A stretch of 6,028 nt of DNA from Candidatus Methylomirabilota bacterium (GTDB lineage: Bacteria > Methylomirabilota > Methylomirabilia > Methylomirabilales > Methylomirabilaceae). Location: NCBI GenBank assembly GCA_003105305.1, contig PQAQ01000079.1, positions 1 through 6,028 of the forward strand. The letters are read 5' to 3'. The notes beneath the pieces were generated by a model. That model was not told where the DNA came from. It was given only the letters and a program-made list of their open reading frames with translations, and did not search any database. A program made the translations under genes and the position numbers. Within the stretch, counting starts at the first letter, position 1. Every line of letters begins with the position of its first letter. Positions 4,921 to 6,028 of the stretch are shown in pieces.

Positions 4921-5808
4921 TCATTGCTCTATCGGCAGCGTCGGATCGTTGCCCCATTCATTCCAGGATCGATCGTACCCTCGAACATCGGTATACCCAA
5001 GCAGCCGAAGCGCGAAGTACGCGATCGCCCCGCGATGCATCGTCTGGCAGTAGCTGACGACGGTCTTGTCCTTCGTCACACCTGCCCGCTCATAGAGCGC
5101 CAAGAGTTCATCAGCCGGTTTAAATGTCTTGTCGCCGGCCAGGTTTTGCGTCCACTCGATGTTGACGGCGCCCGGAATGTGGCCTCCCCGCCTCGTTCGC
5201 AGATCCTCACCGCGAAACTCGGCGCGCGACCGGGCATCGACAAGGGCCACGTTCGGCTTGCCCAGGTTCGCCGCGATCCAGCTCGCCGGCGCGGCGCGAT
5301 GCGTCTCAGTATGAATCCGGTAGTCCGTTCTGTCGACCTGTGCGGGCGTCTTCGAGAGCGCTCGCCCTTCAGCGATCCACTTCGTAACGCCTCCGTTCAA
5401 CAGCGCCGCCTTTTTGTGGCCCGCATACTCAAGGGTAAAGAAGAGACGAGACGCATTGAGGCCGCCCTGATCGTCATATGCGACCACCATGGTCTCTTTC
5501 GTGATCCCAAGCTGCCCTAATCGCTCCTCGATTTCATAATCGGGGGGTAGAGCGAAACCCGACTCCTTCAGGGCCAGACGGATCTGATTCACTGAAAGGT
5601 ACACCGCGTTCGGGATGTGTCCGGCTACGTAGTGCTCCTGACGATTGCGCATGTCGATGATCCGCAGATCCCGGTCATTCAGGTGCGAGGCCAACCAGTG
5701 GGTATCGACAAGCAACTGCGGGTTGGCGTAGCCGGCCGCCACGGTGAACTCCTCAGTCGCTACCAGCAACATCACGACTGCTACTGCTGTCGCCACAATT
5801 CGTTTCAT
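4921..5808 (-). CDS. Exported two-domain rhodanese-type sulfurtransferase
   Basis: Enzymes of this family move sulfane sulfur from thiosulfate or 3-mercaptopyruvate to cyanide or thiol acceptors. It has 295 residues. Residues 1-28 are a signal peptide: MKR, a hydrophobic core AVAVVMLLVA, and small residues near AAGYA as a likely cleavage area. Export to the periplasm is therefore expected. Rhodanese domain 1 (about 32-150) has IDMRNRQEHYVAGHIPNAV but D112 (VAYDDQGG) in place of the catalytic cysteine, as usual for the inactive half. Domain 2 (about 170-290) has VDARSRAEFRG and GHIPGAVNIEW, then active C254 in the loop CQTMHR, followed by GYTDVRGYDRSWNEWG. The loop is neither the classical rhodanese CRKGVT nor the mercaptopyruvate CG[ST]GVT type, so the donor is open. 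The ATG at 5806-5808 has GGAG (5816-5819) 7 nt upstream and a clear promoter at 5881-5910. galT follows after 47 nt. Confidence 0.93.
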   Translation of the reverse strand: MKRIVATAVAVVMLLVATEEFTVAAGYANPQLLVDTHWLASHLNDRDLRIIDMRNRQEHYVAGHIPNAVYLSVNQIRLALKESGFALPPDYEIEERLGQLGITKETMVVAYDDQGGLNASRLFFTLEYAGHKKAALLNGGVTKWIAEGRALSKTPAQVDRTDYRIHTETHRAAPASWIAANLGKPNVALVDARSRAEFRGEDLRTRRGGHIPGAVNIEWTQNLAGDKTFKPADELLALYERAGVTKDKTVVSYCQTMHRGAIAYFALRLLGYTDVRGYDRSWNEWGNDPTLPIEQ

Positions 5809-5880
5809 CCCGTTTCTCCGTTTCAGACGTCAAGGATCCGTCGCGCGATCCATGGCCCCGCGTGCCAGACTAGCCGATGC

Positions 5881-5910
5881 ATTATAGTGTCCCGCCACAC
5901 CCTCACGCAA
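5881..5910 (-). promoter_or_regulatory. Sigma70-type promoter of the sulfurtransferase gene (and perhaps the genes behind it)
   Basis: On the minus strand a perfect -10 TATAAT (5881-5886) lies 18 bp from TTGCGT (5905-5910), which matches the -35 consensus at 4 of 6 positions. Transcription would begin near 5873, giving a leader of about 65 nt before the ATG at 5808. Since no terminator is evident before galT, this promoter may also feed galT, pncA and pncB. Confidence 0.65.
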
Positions 5911-5915
5911 GCAAA

Positions 5916-5929
5916 GAGGCGGGGGCCTC
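5916..5929 (-). terminator. Short GC hairpin after the stress-protein gene (weak terminator)
   Basis: On the minus strand GAGGC and GCCTC pair around a CCCC loop, followed by TTTGCTTG. It starts 19 nt after the stop codon of the upstream gene. The stem is only 5 bp and the T-tract is broken, so terminator strength would be modest. It borders the -35 box of the sulfurtransferase promoter. Confidence 0.4.
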
Positions 5930-5948
5930 GACAATAATACTGCAGCCG

Positions 5949-6028
5949 TTATCCCCGATTGCGGACGATGAGCACAGGGCGATCGGCAGCTCGCACCACA
6001 TGCCCGGCTACCGAACCCAAAAGCAAGC
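5949..6028 (-). CDS. C-terminal end of a probable universal stress protein (UspA family), cut by the window edge
   Basis: On the minus strand the frame entering from the right edge reads LLLGSVAGHVVRAADRPVLI followed by VRNRG and TAA (5949-5951). The pattern LLGSVAxxVxRxAxxPVLxVR is the characteristic end of UspA-fold proteins. The GS belongs to the G-x2-G-x9-G(S/T) nucleotide-binding motif, whose first glycines would lie outside the window. Only about 26 codons are visible, so whether it binds ATP or is a single or tandem Usp cannot be said. It is read in the same direction as the sulfurtransferase, which has its own promoter in the 140-nt gap between them. Confidence 0.75.
   Translation of the reverse strand, partial: LLLGSVAGHVVRAADRPVLIVRNRG

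Noticed and set aside
1..6028. An undescribed defence or mobile system
   Set aside because: All genes fall into known housekeeping or salvage families. I see no integrase, transposase, inverted terminal repeats, CRISPR repeats, reverse transcriptase or toxin-antitoxin pair. The tRNA is intact with no attachment-site duplication in view.

Overview
The window is an ordinary GC-rich (high-50s percent, judged by eye) bacterial chromosomal stretch, densely packed with housekeeping and salvage genes. No phage, insertion-sequence or CRISPR hallmark is visible. ThyX, a beta-carbonic anhydrase, a secreted two-domain rhodanese and a GalT-like HIT enzyme would fit several Gram-negative lineages. A candidate such as NC10 (Methylomirabilis-like) is only an impression, because no marker here settles the taxonomy.

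Layout, left to right. Bases 1-426 (+) hold the C-terminal half of a flavin-dependent thymidylate synthase cut by the window edge. It converges, across a small hairpin, on a 141-142 residue pentapeptide-repeat protein on the minus strand (453-881). Upstream of that gene, 882-1150 is non-coding. It contains a near-consensus sigma70-type promoter (TTGACA, 16 bp, TATAGT), a tandem 10-bp direct repeat, and a hairpin plus T7 tract that probably ends the next unit. A beta-class carbonic anhydrase follows (1151-1726, -). Just upstream of it is a tRNA-Arg with anticodon GCG (1790-1867, -), which has its own promoter with a GC-rich discriminator.

From 1927 to 4873 (-) lies a tight gene string read galT-like, pncA, pncB. 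The gap is 8 nt between galT and pncA, and pncA and pncB overlap by 4 nt. PncA turns nicotinamide into nicotinate and PncB turns nicotinate into NaMN, so the pair forms the entry arm of Preiss-Handler NAD salvage. A signal-peptide-bearing sulfurtransferase (4921-5808, -) lies 47 nt upstream of galT and has its own clear promoter (TTGCGT, 18 bp, TATAAT). With no obvious terminator between them, one transcript sulfurtransferase-galT-pncA-pncB is plausible. The right edge (5949-6028, -) carries the last codons of what looks like a universal stress protein.

Every gene except thyX is on the minus strand. I see no convincing undescribed multi-gene system. The points most worth a second look are the altered HPHSH active-site motif in the GalT-like protein, the GCG anticodon of the tRNA-Arg, and the regulatory region ahead of the pentapeptide-repeat gene.
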